Positions 8,237-16,091 of a stretch of DNA of 64,000 bases are shown one piece after another. The position numbers were made by a program, and so were the translations under genes. This stretch comes from Aldehydirespirator sp963662645. Lineage in GTDB: Bacteria > Actinomycetota > Acidimicrobiia > Acidimicrobiales > Aldehydirespiratoraceae. Below the pieces are notes generated by a model. That model did no database searches. It saw only the letters and a program-made list of their open reading frames with translations, and was not told the origin of the DNA. The first letter of the stretch is position 1. Each line of letters begins with the position of its first letter. The stretch lies in NCBI GenBank assembly GCA_963662645.2, contig OY759762.1, positions 248,001 to 312,000 on the forward strand. Reading direction: 5' to 3'.

Positions 8237-8848
8237 ATGGCCTCGACCGTCCCCACCGGAACCCTTCAGATAGCGGCGGCACTGGTATTCCACCTGCCGG
8301 GTGCCCGCCTCGAGTTGACCAGCCCCAGCGGCCACCGCTGCTCGGTCGGACCGATGACCGACCCTCGCTGCACGCTGCACCCCGCCGAGTTCCGTGAGCT
8401 GGTCCTGGCCGCCGGGAACGGGCAGATGCTCGGCACGCTGCTGGGCTTCGCCCTGATGGACGAGCCCGAGCTGACCCTCACTTCGTCGGGACTGAACATG
8501 GACCACCTCGGGGGTGGCCTGTACCGGGTCGCAGGCTGCGAGACAACGTCCTACGCCTTCACCACTTCGCTGCCCGCATGCCGGGTGGACAACTTGCTGG
8601 CCGGCATGAACTCCGATCCGGCTGCCGCGTGCGGCCCCGATGCCTCAGAACCGGGCGACGACGGCGGGGTAGCGCTGTGCGTCAGCCTCGTCCGGGACGA
8701 CGGGCTCGGCGTGACGCTGGTGGTGATCAGCCCCTTCGACACGAAGGACCTTCCCCGCTGCGAAGCCGTCGCCAAGGCATCCGTGTCGGCGTGCCTCGTA
8801 GCCGAGATGGAAGAACTCACCCGCTGCCTCGACGAGACCCCCTCCTAG
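8237..8848 (+). CDS. Hypothetical protein, 203 residues
   Basis: I do not recognise this protein. The ATG at 8237 has a strong ribosome-binding site (GAAAGGAG at 8223-8230). The sequence has no signal peptide or membrane segment, several scattered Cys residues, an alternation of short beta-like strands, and a C-terminal half (VALCVSLVRDDGLGVTLVVISPFD) that looks globular. It lies downstream of the deacetylase gene with a 148-base gap, which makes an independent transcript possible. Base composition is like that of its neighbours. Confidence 0.7.
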   Translation: MASTVPTGTLQIAAALVFHLPGARLELTSPSGHRCSVGPMTDPRCTLHPAEFRELVLAAGNGQMLGTLLGFALMDEPELTLTSSGLNMDHLGGGLYRVAGCETTSYAFTTSLPACRVDNLLAGMNSDPAAACGPDASEPGDDGGVALCVSLVRDDGLGVTLVVISPFDTKDLPRCEAVAKASVSACLVAEMEELTRCLDETPS

Positions 8849-8899
8849 AGATCATCCGCGCGTGGGTGAGAGTCCACGGCGTCGCAGCGGTGTCACTCC

Positions 8900-8987
8900 C
8901 GCTCTTGTTCGCTTCGCTCACGGGCCGCTCGGGCCACGGCCTCGCCCGCATGGAGCGGACTCGCCCGCCAACTCGCTCGGCCTCCTA
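8900..8987. repeat. Dispersed repeat, family C, full-length-like copy
   Basis: It begins CGCTCTTGTTCGCTTCGCTC and continues through CGGGCCGCTCGGGCCACGGC and CTCGCCCGCATGG to GCTCGGCCTCCTAG. It is nearly identical to the copy at 58883-58970. The last bases supply the stop codon (TAG, minus strand) of the alcohol dehydrogenase at 8985. Other copies, whole or partial, lie near 13157, 14148, 15990, 30008, 39766 and 63092. Confidence 0.85.
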
Positions 8988-10076
8988 GCCGTTCGGGAGC
9001 AGGACGGTGCGGGCCTCGGCACCGGTCTTGAGAGCGTCGAACGCGGCCTGCAGGCCGTCGAGGCCTGCGGTGCGGGAGATCATCTCGTCGAGCTTCAGCC
9101 GGCCCCGCAGGTAGAGGTCGGCCAGCATTCCGAAGTCCCTGCGGGGCCGTGCGCCGCCGGCTCGGATGCCGAGGAGGCTCTTGTTCTGGTGCAGGTCCAG
9201 GAACGGGTAGGTGACCTTGGCCCCCAGGTCGGGCACCCCCACCGCGCACACGTTGCCTCCGGGGCGGGTCATCGAGATGGCCTGGGACAGCAGCGCGGTG
9301 CTGCCGACCACCTCGAAGGCGTGGTGAACCCCCGCGGGGCAGAGCGATTTGACCGCGGCGACGGGGTCGAAGTCGTCGCCGGTGGCCAGCACGAAGTCGG
9401 TGGCGCCGAACTCCAGCGCGAGCGCCTCCTTGGCCGAGACGCGGTCGATGGCGATGATGGCGGAGGCGCCCACCAGCCGGGCGGCCTGGATCACGTTGAG
9501 CCCCACCCCGCCGGCGCCGATCACGGCCACGGTGTCGCCGATCTGCACTCTGGCCCGGTTGAACACCGCGCCAGCGCCGGTAACCACGCCGCAGCCGATC
9601 AGAGCAGCCGACGCCAAAGGCATTTCCGCGGGGATGGGGATGCACTGGTTCTCGCCGATCACCACCTGCTGGGCGAAGGCGCCGATGTTGGCGAAGTTGT
9701 AGATGGGCCGCCCGTTCTCCGTGAAGGGCTGGTTGAGAACTCCCAGAGCCACGTTGGTGCAGTTGCCCGGGTCGCCGCCCTCGCAGTCGGGGCAGTGTCC
9801 GCAGTTGCTGAATGTGGACAGGATCACATGGTCGCCCACCGAGCAGTAGGTCACGGCCGAGCCGACCTCTACCACCACGCCGGCGGCCTCGTGGCCGGGC
9901 ACCAGTGGAGTGGGCATGTAGTACTTGCCCAGCACGCAGCTCAGGTCGCTGCCACAAACTCCGGCGGCCCGGACCTCCACCCGCACCTGCCGCGGGGCCA
10001 GCGACCCCGCCAGCTCCAGCTCGTCGGAGAGCCGCACGCTGTCCTCGGTGGTGCCCTCCAGAATCAGTCCCTGCAC
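8985..10076 (-). CDS. Zinc-dependent medium-chain alcohol dehydrogenase
   Basis: From the GTG at 10076, preceded by GAGGAG on its strand, the protein has 363 residues. The catalytic zinc ligands are Cys41 (CGSD) and His62-Glu63 (GHEAAG). The structural zinc loop has Cys92, Cys95, Cys98 and Cys106. The NAD(P)-binding GAGGVG motif follows. It would oxidise an alcohol to an aldehyde. As the last gene of the minus-strand operon with AtuA-like, carboxylase and hydratase genes, it could supply the first step for a terpenoid or branched alcohol, which is inference. Its stop codon lies in a dispersed family C repeat. Confidence 0.88.
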   Translation of the reverse strand: MQGLILEGTTEDSVRLSDELELAGSLAPRQVRVEVRAAGVCGSDLSCVLGKYYMPTPLVPGHEAAGVVVEVGSAVTYCSVGDHVILSTFSNCGHCPDCEGGDPGNCTNVALGVLNQPFTENGRPIYNFANIGAFAQQVVIGENQCIPIPAEMPLASAALIGCGVVTGAGAVFNRARVQIGDTVAVIGAGGVGLNVIQAARLVGASAIIAIDRVSAKEALALEFGATDFVLATGDDFDPVAAVKSLCPAGVHHAFEVVGSTALLSQAISMTRPGGNVCAVGVPDLGAKVTYPFLDLHQNKSLLGIRAGGARPRRDFGMLADLYLRGRLKLDEMISRTAGLDGLQAAFDALKTGAEARTVLLPNG

Positions 10077-10120
10077 ACGCTGTCTCCTCCCTCTCGCTGC
10101 GGTCCGGTCCAGGGGTCCTA

Positions 10121-11218
10121 TCAGATGTGGGCCCCCATGCGCTCGACGGCGCTCCATCGCTGGGCCGCGGCGACGCTGCCGTCCATCATGGCCTTGAAGC
10201 GGCGGACCTGGCGGCCCCGCTCCCCGGCGACCACCGCGTGATACCAGGCGATGTACACAGTCGACACCCGGTAGAAGGCGGCCCACGCCAAGTCCTCGGC
10301 CAGATCGTCCTCGCTCCAGTCGGGGCCGCCGGCCTGGGCCAGCTCCCGGCGGTAGAACTCCAGCAGTTCGGGCTCGCGGGCCAGGGTCTCACCGTTGTGG
10401 CCGGACAGGAGCAGCCAGCCCAGGTCATCGCCGGGGAAGGAGCGCATCGGGGTCTGCCAGTCCACGATCACCGGGCCGTCGTCCCGGAACAGGACGTTGT
10501 CGAGTTCGTAGTCCTGGTGCAAGAACGTCCACGGACGCTGGTTGAAGCGTTCCAGCCACCCCTCGATGTCGGCCATGAAGACGTCCACCAGCGCGGCGAT
10601 GGCGTCGGGGTGCTGCTCGGGGTGCTTGCTGCGCATGTCGCTCCAGGCCTCGCGGACGAACGGGAGGGCCAGCAGGAACGTGGGGGCGTGCCAGTCCAGG
10701 AGCCATTCATACGGCTGCAGCGCCTCGTCCATCCAGTAGGCGCCGTGCAGCCGGGCCAGATCACGTACTAGCGCCTGCATCCGCTCGAAGGTGGTGCCCT
10801 CCAGGTTGTCACCCTTGGCTGCGGGATGGATGCGCTCCAGCAGCAGGGTCGCGGCGTGGGTCTCGGGGTCGAACAGGTTGACGTAGCACTTGGGGATGCT
10901 CATGCCGGTGACGGAGGCCACCTCGTCGGCCATGTCTGCATAGAAGCCGGCCTCGCGCTGGTAGGACAGCCTCACCTGGGCGTAGAGGCGGGCGATGTCG
11001 TTGTCGAGCGGGCACTTGGCCACGAACTCCGACGGCAGGTCGGTTTCGGTGCCATACGTCGCGGAGACGATCCCGACCTCGCCCATGGCCCCCGTGAAGT
11101 CGTCCATGGGGCGAACCTCCACCGAAGCGACCGGCGGCGGGGAGTGCCCGGCCTCGGTGAGGGCCTGCTCCAGCCATTCTGGCTTCATTGCCGAGAGCGA
11201 ACTGAGGATCTCAGCCAT
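10121..11218 (-). CDS. Phosphotransferase (APH/choline kinase fold) family protein, copy 1
   Basis: The protein has 365 residues with the aminoglycoside-phosphotransferase catalytic signature: HQDYELDNVLF (catalytic Asp and metal-binding Asn) followed by IVDWQTP. It is closely related along its length to the next gene upstream (11248-12345, also 365 residues), so the pair is a tandem duplication. An antibiotic target is unlikely in this operon of acyl-CoA carboxylase, hydratase and dehydrogenase genes. APH-like kinases tied to acyl-CoA metabolism are known to phosphorylate hydroxy-acyl groups, and this is a plausible but unproven role. The start has a G-rich ribosome-binding site. Confidence 0.83.
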   Translation of the reverse strand: MAEILSSLSAMKPEWLEQALTEAGHSPPPVASVEVRPMDDFTGAMGEVGIVSATYGTETDLPSEFVAKCPLDNDIARLYAQVRLSYQREAGFYADMADEVASVTGMSIPKCYVNLFDPETHAATLLLERIHPAAKGDNLEGTTFERMQALVRDLARLHGAYWMDEALQPYEWLLDWHAPTFLLALPFVREAWSDMRSKHPEQHPDAIAALVDVFMADIEGWLERFNQRPWTFLHQDYELDNVLFRDDGPVIVDWQTPMRSFPGDDLGWLLLSGHNGETLAREPELLEFYRRELAQAGGPDWSEDDLAEDLAWAAFYRVSTVYIAWYHAVVAGERGRQVRRFKAMMDGSVAAAQRWSAVERMGAHI

Positions 11219-11247
11219 CTCTCCCCCCTCCGATTGGCTCGCGCCCC

Positions 11248-12345
11248 TCAGGCGTGGCGCCGCATGCGCTCGGCGGCGCCCCAGCGCTCGGCCGCGTCGA
11301 TGGTGCCCTGCATCATCGCCTTGAAGCGGCGGTGGGGCCGCGCCTCCTCGCCGTACTGCACGGTGTCCAGGAACGGGATGTGCGACACCGACACCCAGAA
11401 GAAGCAGGCCCAGGCCAGGTCCTCGGCCAGATCGTCCTCGCTCCAGTCGGGCCCGCCGGCCGCGGCCAGCTCGCTGCGGTAGTGGTCGAGCAGCTCGGGC
11501 TCGCGGGCCAGGGTCTCGTCGTTGTGGCTGGCCATCAGCAGCCAGCCCAAGTCCATCCCGGGGAAGGACCGCATCGGTGACTGCCAGTCCACGATCACGG
11601 GTCCGTCGTCGCGGAACAGGATGTTGTCCAGCTCGTAGTCCTGGTGGATGAGCGTCCAGGGCCGCGGCGCGAAGCGCCCGAGCCACGCCGGGACGTCGGC
11701 CAGGAAGGTGTCCACCATGGCCGCCAGGTCGTCGGAGTGGTGCTGCGGGAACTGTTGGCGCATGTTGGCCCAGCTGGCCTGGGCGCGGGGGATGCCCGCC
11801 AGCAGGTTCGGGGCGCTCCAGTCGATCAGCCAGTCCTCCTCTGTGAGCGCCTCGTCCATCCAGTAGACGCCGTGCATCCGGGCCAGATCGCCGACCAGGG
11901 TGTGCATCCGGTCGAAGGTCGTGCCGTCGAGCAGGTCGCCCTTGGTGGCCGGATGGATCCTCTCGATGACCAGGGTGGCGGCGTGGGTCTCGGGGTCGAA
12001 CAGGTTGACGAAGCATCTTGGAATGCTCATGTTCGTGCGGGCCGCGACCTGTCGGGCCAGATGGTCGTAGAAGCCGTGCTCGCGCTGGTACGACACCATC
12101 ACCTGGGCGTTCAGGCGGGCGAACTCGTCGTCCTTGGGGCACTTGGCCACGAACTCGGCCGGCAGGTCGGTGTCGCCCGCGTACGTGGCCGACACGATCA
12201 CCACCTCGCCCATGGCGCCCACGAAACCGTCCATCGGTCGCACCTCGACCGCGGAAATGGGCGGCGGGTCGTGCCCGGCCTCTGCGAGCGCGCCCTCAAG
12301 CCATTGCGGTGTCATCGTCGACACTGAATTGAGGATCTCGGTCAT
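11248..12345 (-). CDS. Phosphotransferase (APH/choline kinase fold) family protein, copy 2
   Basis: This 365-residue paralogue of the preceding kinase keeps HQDYELDNILF and IVDWQSP. The ATG at 12345 was chosen over one 27 bases upstream because it has GGAGGA in front and overlaps the hydratase stop (ATGA), a sign of translational coupling. The two copies share identical stretches such as HQDYELDN and TLAREPELL but differ in the N-lobe and in the substrate-side helices, so they may act on different substrates. The gene lies within the minus-strand acyl-CoA operon. Confidence 0.83.
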   Translation of the reverse strand: MTEILNSVSTMTPQWLEGALAEAGHDPPPISAVEVRPMDGFVGAMGEVVIVSATYAGDTDLPAEFVAKCPKDDEFARLNAQVMVSYQREHGFYDHLARQVAARTNMSIPRCFVNLFDPETHAATLVIERIHPATKGDLLDGTTFDRMHTLVGDLARMHGVYWMDEALTEEDWLIDWSAPNLLAGIPRAQASWANMRQQFPQHHSDDLAAMVDTFLADVPAWLGRFAPRPWTLIHQDYELDNILFRDDGPVIVDWQSPMRSFPGMDLGWLLMASHNDETLAREPELLDHYRSELAAAGGPDWSEDDLAEDLAWACFFWVSVSHIPFLDTVQYGEEARPHRRFKAMMQGTIDAAERWGAAERMRRHA

Positions 12346-13124
12346 GGTTCCTCCCCGGTTCGGGGCACCCACTCGGGGGTGCGCTTGCTCAAGAAAGCGT
12401 TCATGCCCTCGGCAGCCTCGTCGCTGGCGAACAGCTCGCCCGAGAGCCGTTGGGCCCAGTCGAGGGCATCGTCGAAGGGCATCTCAGGGACTCGGTGAAT
12501 GAGTTGCTTGGCCGCGGCCAGCGCCGACGGCCCTCCCGCCAGCAGGTCGGTGACCACCGCCTCCACCTCGTCGTCGAGGCTCTCGGCGGGCACGGCGACG
12601 TTGATCAGGCCCAGCCGGACTGCCTCGACCGCACCGAAGCGATTGCCCCGCAGGAAGGCCGCAGTGGCCTCGGCCCGGCGCATCTTGGGCAGGCACAGCA
12701 CCGAGATCATGGCCGGAGCCACCCCCACCCGCACCTCGGTGAACCCGAACTTGGCGTCCTCGCGGGCGATGGATATGTCCATGGCCGCAGCCAGGCCCAT
12801 CCCTCCGGCCACGCAATGGCCCGCGATGCGTCCCACATAAGGCTTGGGCGACCGGCGGAACCGCCCGAAGAGCTCGCTGGCCTTGACCGTCACCGGGTTG
12901 TCGTCGGCGGGCACCGAACTCTCCCGCAGGTCGGCACCGGCACAGAACACCCGTCCCGCGTTGGTGAGCACCACCACCCGCACGTCCGGGTCGGCATCGG
13001 CGTCGTCCAGGACCGGGGTGACCTCGGCCAGGAGCCGGCGGCTCAGGGCATTGCGGTTGGCTTCGTCGGCCAATGTGACCGTCACCACCCCCCGCTCGTC
13101 GCGGGACGCCTCGACCAGGCTCAC
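12342..13124 (-). CDS. Enoyl-CoA hydratase/isomerase family protein
   Basis: The crotonase-fold protein has 260 residues. It shows the CoA-binding FCAGADL segment near residue 60 and the oxyanion-hole glycine pair in GHCVAGGMGL around residue 105-115. The usual second catalytic Glu region reads FTEVRVGVAPA. It would hydrate an unsaturated acyl-CoA in a beta-oxidation-like route. The start is GTG at 13122-13124, overlapping the TGA of the upstream gene (GTGA), and its own stop overlaps the downstream kinase start. This tight overlap marks the centre of the operon. Confidence 0.9.
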   Translation of the reverse strand: MSLVEASRDERGVVTVTLADEANRNALSRRLLAEVTPVLDDADADPDVRVVVLTNAGRVFCAGADLRESSVPADDNPVTVKASELFGRFRRSPKPYVGRIAGHCVAGGMGLAAAMDISIAREDAKFGFTEVRVGVAPAMISVLCLPKMRRAEATAAFLRGNRFGAVEAVRLGLINVAVPAESLDDEVEAVVTDLLAGGPSALAAAKQLIHRVPEMPFDDALDWAQRLSGELFASDEAAEGMNAFLSKRTPEWVPRTGEEP

Positions 13125-13990
13125 GAGCCGGTCCTCTCGCGTGCGGCCGTCTGCCCCTCTTGTTCGCTGCGCTCACGGGCCGCTCGGGCGCTGGGTCCAT
13201 CGGTGGGCGGACCGGCGAAGGCCTGAGCCATGGTCAGCCACTCGCGGGCGCGGTCCCCGGAGACCTCCAGGACTGTGTCGGACACGTGGCGGCGCTGGGT
13301 CACTACCAGGCAGAAGTCGAGGGCCGGTCCCCTCACAGTGTTGCCCCCCGCCGCTCCGGCGTCACCCCAGGCCCACAGATCCCCCGCCAGATCCCCCGCC
13401 GGTGCGGTCAGTTCCACACGGACATCGCCATCGGGCGGGGTCAGGCCCCGGTTTACGTAGGACCACGCCCGGGTGATGTAGCCGAGTTGGGCCACATGGC
13501 GGAGCCGGCGGGTGGGCTCGCGGTGCGCACCCACGGCGTCGCACACATCGGTGCCGTGGGCCCACGCCTCCATCAGCCGTGCGGTGACGAAGGACTTGGC
13601 CCCCATCGACGGGCCGTACCAGCTCACCCGATCGCGCTCTCCGAGCGTGCCGGCGGCTGCGGCCAGACCGCATCGGCCCTGCCGCCAGCGATCCAGCCGG
13701 TCGACGACTGGCAGCGTCCGGAACTCGCCCAACGTGAAGTCGTCCCCCGAGGTCTCGCTCACCAGCGACGCCTGCATGAGCCTCCGGGCCTCGGCCGAGA
13801 AGGCATCCGGATCGCGGATGGCCAGCGCGGCGGCCCGATCGAAGTAGCACAGGTGACCGATCTGGTCGGTGACCGACCATCGGGGGCTCGGAGTGGGCAG
13901 ATCCCAGTCGCCTGCATCGAGCGATGTCAGGACCTCATCGAGGCTCGCCTGCTCGTCGAGCAGGTCCTGGAGCAGGTCGACCAGGTTCAC
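13121..13990 (-). CDS. TIGR03084-like DinB/MDMPI-fold metal-binding protein
   Basis: The 289-residue protein starts with a DinB/mycothiol-dependent maleylpyruvate isomerase N-terminal domain (WSVTDQIGHLCYFD, with metal-binding His), then a second His patch in EAWAHGTDVCDA, as in TIGR03084 proteins. These often sit beside AtuA-like and acyl-CoA carboxylase genes in actinobacteria, as here. Their function is not established. The last 25 or so residues, with ARAARERSEQ, are encoded by a dispersed family C repeat (13157-13189), so this C-terminus is probably an acquired extension. The start is a GTG at 13990. Confidence 0.8.
   Translation of the reverse strand: MNLVDLLQDLLDEQASLDEVLTSLDAGDWDLPTPSPRWSVTDQIGHLCYFDRAAALAIRDPDAFSAEARRLMQASLVSETSGDDFTLGEFRTLPVVDRLDRWRQGRCGLAAAAGTLGERDRVSWYGPSMGAKSFVTARLMEAWAHGTDVCDAVGAHREPTRRLRHVAQLGYITRAWSYVNRGLTPPDGDVRVELTAPAGDLAGDLWAWGDAGAAGGNTVRGPALDFCLVVTQRRHVSDTVLEVSGDRAREWLTMAQAFAGPPTDGPSARAARERSEQEGQTAARERTGS
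13157..13189. repeat. Dispersed repeat, family C, short copy inside a coding region
   Basis: CTCTTGTTCGCTGCGCTCAC and the following GGGCCGCTCGGGC match the 5' half of the family C repeat. It lies in the 3' end of the TIGR03084-like gene on the opposite strand and encodes ARAARERSEQE there. The later part of the element is absent. Confidence 0.8.
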
Positions 13991-14003
13991 AATTCGCGAG
14001 TCC

Positions 14004-14031
14004 CTTCCTAGGAAGTTACCATCCTAGGAAG
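14004..14031. promoter_or_regulatory. Palindromic CTTCCTAGGAAG site before the TIGR03084-like gene
   Basis: A perfect 12-base palindrome CTTCCTAGGAAG at 14004-14015 is followed 7 bases later by TCCTAGGAAG, repeating its right part. The pair lies 14-41 bases upstream of the GTG at 13990 and contains TAACTT and TAGGAT on the minus strand that could serve as -10 boxes. It looks like an operator for an internal promoter of the operon; the regulator is unknown. Confidence 0.45.
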
Positions 14032-14147
14032 ATATCGCGCGTGGGCGCCAGTGCGCCACCCGAAGCGGGCCGCCGCATATCGCGCCCGGGCCTCAGAAGG
14101 TGCGCGGGTAGGTGCAAGCCCGTCGTGTTGCGAGGAAAGTATCTCCC

Positions 14148-14187
14148 GCTCTTCCCGTATGGCCCGCCTATTGGCTCGGCCTCTCAG
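14148..14187. repeat. Dispersed repeat, family C, 3'-half copy
   Basis: CCGCTCTTCCCGTATGGCCC followed by GCCTATTGGCTCGGCCTCTC matches the distal half of the copy at 58883-58970. It ends at the TGA stop (minus strand) of the AtuA-like gene at 14184, as the copy at 8987 does for the alcohol dehydrogenase. Confidence 0.65.
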
Positions 14188-15974
14188 CCTGCGAGCAGGT
14201 CCTCGGGAACGTCGACGACCCGGGCCCGCAGCCATTCGCCGAGGCTCTTTGCTTGCGGATCCTGGCGATCGGAGGCGGCCACCCCGTCGCCCAGCAGCCC
14301 GTGGATCACGAAGTTGAGCGACCAGATGTTGGGGAGCCGGTGCCGGTCGACCCGCAGCGGGGCCGCCTCCGGCAGCAGCTCGACCAGGCGCCGGGTGCTC
14401 AGAAAGCCGTCGAGCCACTCGAAGGCTTCGGGAGAGCGGGCGAACACACCCAGGTTGGCGTTGCCGCCCTTGTCCCCGGAGCGGGCGCCCACGACACGGC
14501 CCAGCGGCACCCGCACCACCGGGCCCCAGTCCCGGCCGGTGGCGGCCGGGGCGGGGGAGGGAACCGGCACCGATGGCGCAGCCGCAACCGGAAGCGGGTC
14601 GACGACGGTGCGCTCGCCGTCGAGGAAGGTCACGTACTGGGGCACGGCCTCAGCCGGCACGGTGGCCGGCCGGTAGATGCCGAAGGCCCGGGGACGGGCC
14701 GCGGAGCCCGGCGAGAACATGCCCGGGATGGTGGCCAGGGCCAGCTCGTTCATGGCGTCCGACAGGGTGCGCCCGAGCCGCTCCTCGTCGCGGTCGAAGA
14801 CGCTGAGCCGCCAGACCGCGGTGGCCTCCTCGTTGGTGGCCGGATCACGCTTGTCGGTGCGAACCACCCTCTCGGTGACCTTGGCGTAATCGCCCGGATC
14901 GTGGGGGCAGGCCCGCCAGAAGGCCTCGCTCACCAGCGCCGCCTTCGCCTCGATGTCGAGCCCGGTGAGTCCGACGGTGATCTCGCTGCGGAAGCCGCCC
15001 AGCTCGTTGGTGGCCACCTTGAGGGTGCGCGGGGGCGGCTCGCCTCGCACCCCGTCCATCCGCACCCGGTCCGCACCGGCCTGAGCGAGCCGGATGGTGT
15101 CGAAGCGGGTGGTCACGTCGGGGCCCAGATAGCCGGGCGCGTCGATCTCGTAGAGCAGCTGCGCGGTGACCGTCCCCACGGTGACCGCGCCGCCGGTGCC
15201 TTCGTGCTTGCCGATCAGCGAGGATCCGTCGGCCGCGATCTCGGCCCACGGGAAGCCGGTGCGGGCCATGCCGTCCACCTCGGTGAAGAACGAGTAGTTG
15301 CCGCCGGTCGCCTGGGTGCCGCACTCGATGACGTGCCCGGCCGCCACCGCGCCGGCCAGAGCATCCCAGTCGTCGGGGGCCCAGCCGTAGTGCCAGGCCG
15401 CGGGACCGCACGCCACCGCCGCGTCGGTGACCCGCCCGGTCACCACGATGTCGGCGCCGCGGCGGAGGGCCTCGGCTATGCCCCAGCCCCCCAGGTAGGC
15501 GTTGGCGGTGATCAGCCTCGATGTGTCGGTCATGGGCTCGCCGGTGGCGAACGACCGGAGCATCACCGCGTCGGCCGTGTCGGGCACCAGGCGCGCCATG
15601 AGGTCGTCGCCCTCCACACAGGCGATTCTCGGGCTCAGACCCAGTTGCTCGGCCGCCTCCGCGACCGCTTGCGCGCAGCCGCGGGGATCAAGCCCGCCCG
15701 CGTTGGACACCACCTTGATGCCCGCGTCCAGACAGGCGCCCATCACCTGCTCCATCTGCTTGATGAAGCTGCGGGCGTAGCCGCCGCCGGGGCGTCTGGA
15801 GCGGGTCCGAGCCAGTATCAGCATGGTCAGCTCGGCCAGCCAGTCCCCCGTGAGCACATCGATGGGACCGCCGTTCACCATCTCGGCCGCGGCCGACAGC
15901 CGATCGCCGTAGAAGCCGGAACAGTTGGCAATCCGGATCGGACCAGAGGTCGAGCGAGTTGGCCGCGGACTCAC
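14184..15974 (-). CDS. AtuA-like protein with C-terminal ferredoxin-fold domain (DUF1446 family)
   Basis: This protein of about 596 residues begins IRIANCSGFYGDR and shows SNAGGLDPRGCA and VVTGRVTDAA segments typical of AtuA/DUF1446 proteins. The C-terminal ~110 residues (ARSGDKGGNANLGVF onward) form the small AtuA-associated domain that is sometimes a separate gene. In Pseudomonas, atuA belongs to the acyclic terpene utilisation cluster; its reaction is not settled. The GTG at 15974 was chosen because the frame farther upstream is made of a family C repeat rather than conserved protein. Flanking acyl-CoA carboxylase and hydratase genes support a role in branched or isoprenoid acyl-CoA breakdown. 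Confidence 0.85.
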   Translation of the reverse strand: MSPRPTRSTSGPIRIANCSGFYGDRLSAAAEMVNGGPIDVLTGDWLAELTMLILARTRSRRPGGGYARSFIKQMEQVMGACLDAGIKVVSNAGGLDPRGCAQAVAEAAEQLGLSPRIACVEGDDLMARLVPDTADAVMLRSFATGEPMTDTSRLITANAYLGGWGIAEALRRGADIVVTGRVTDAAVACGPAAWHYGWAPDDWDALAGAVAAGHVIECGTQATGGNYSFFTEVDGMARTGFPWAEIAADGSSLIGKHEGTGGAVTVGTVTAQLLYEIDAPGYLGPDVTTRFDTIRLAQAGADRVRMDGVRGEPPPRTLKVATNELGGFRSEITVGLTGLDIEAKAALVSEAFWRACPHDPGDYAKVTERVVRTDKRDPATNEEATAVWRLSVFDRDEERLGRTLSDAMNELALATIPGMFSPGSAARPRAFGIYRPATVPAEAVPQYVTFLDGERTVVDPLPVAAAPSVPVPSPAPAATGRDWGPVVRVPLGRVVGARSGDKGGNANLGVFARSPEAFEWLDGFLSTRRLVELLPEAAPLRVDRHRLPNIWSLNFVIHGLLGDGVAASDRQDPQAKSLGEWLRARVVDVPEDLLAG

Positions 15975-15989
15975 GGGACTCCGGCGCGG

Positions 15990-16045
15990 CTTCGAGCGAG
16001 GCCGTGGCCCGAGCAGCCGGTGAGCGCAGCGAACAAGAGCGGGCA
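15990..16045. repeat. Dispersed repeat, family C, inverted copy
   Basis: The segment with GAGGCCGTGGCCCGAGCAGC, then CGGTGAGCGCAGCGAACAAG and AGCGGG, is the reverse complement of the family C core, with small differences. It fills most of the 117-base gap between the carboxylase alpha stop and the AtuA-like start. Confidence 0.75.
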
Positions 16046-16091
16046 ACGGGATGTTCCGCCGCGACCAGCCCGCCCCCGTTTGCGCTCGCCG

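Noticed and set aside
10121..12345. Aminoglycoside resistance genes
   Set aside because: The kinases only share the APH fold. They sit in an acyl-CoA operon as tandem paralogues without any resistance context.
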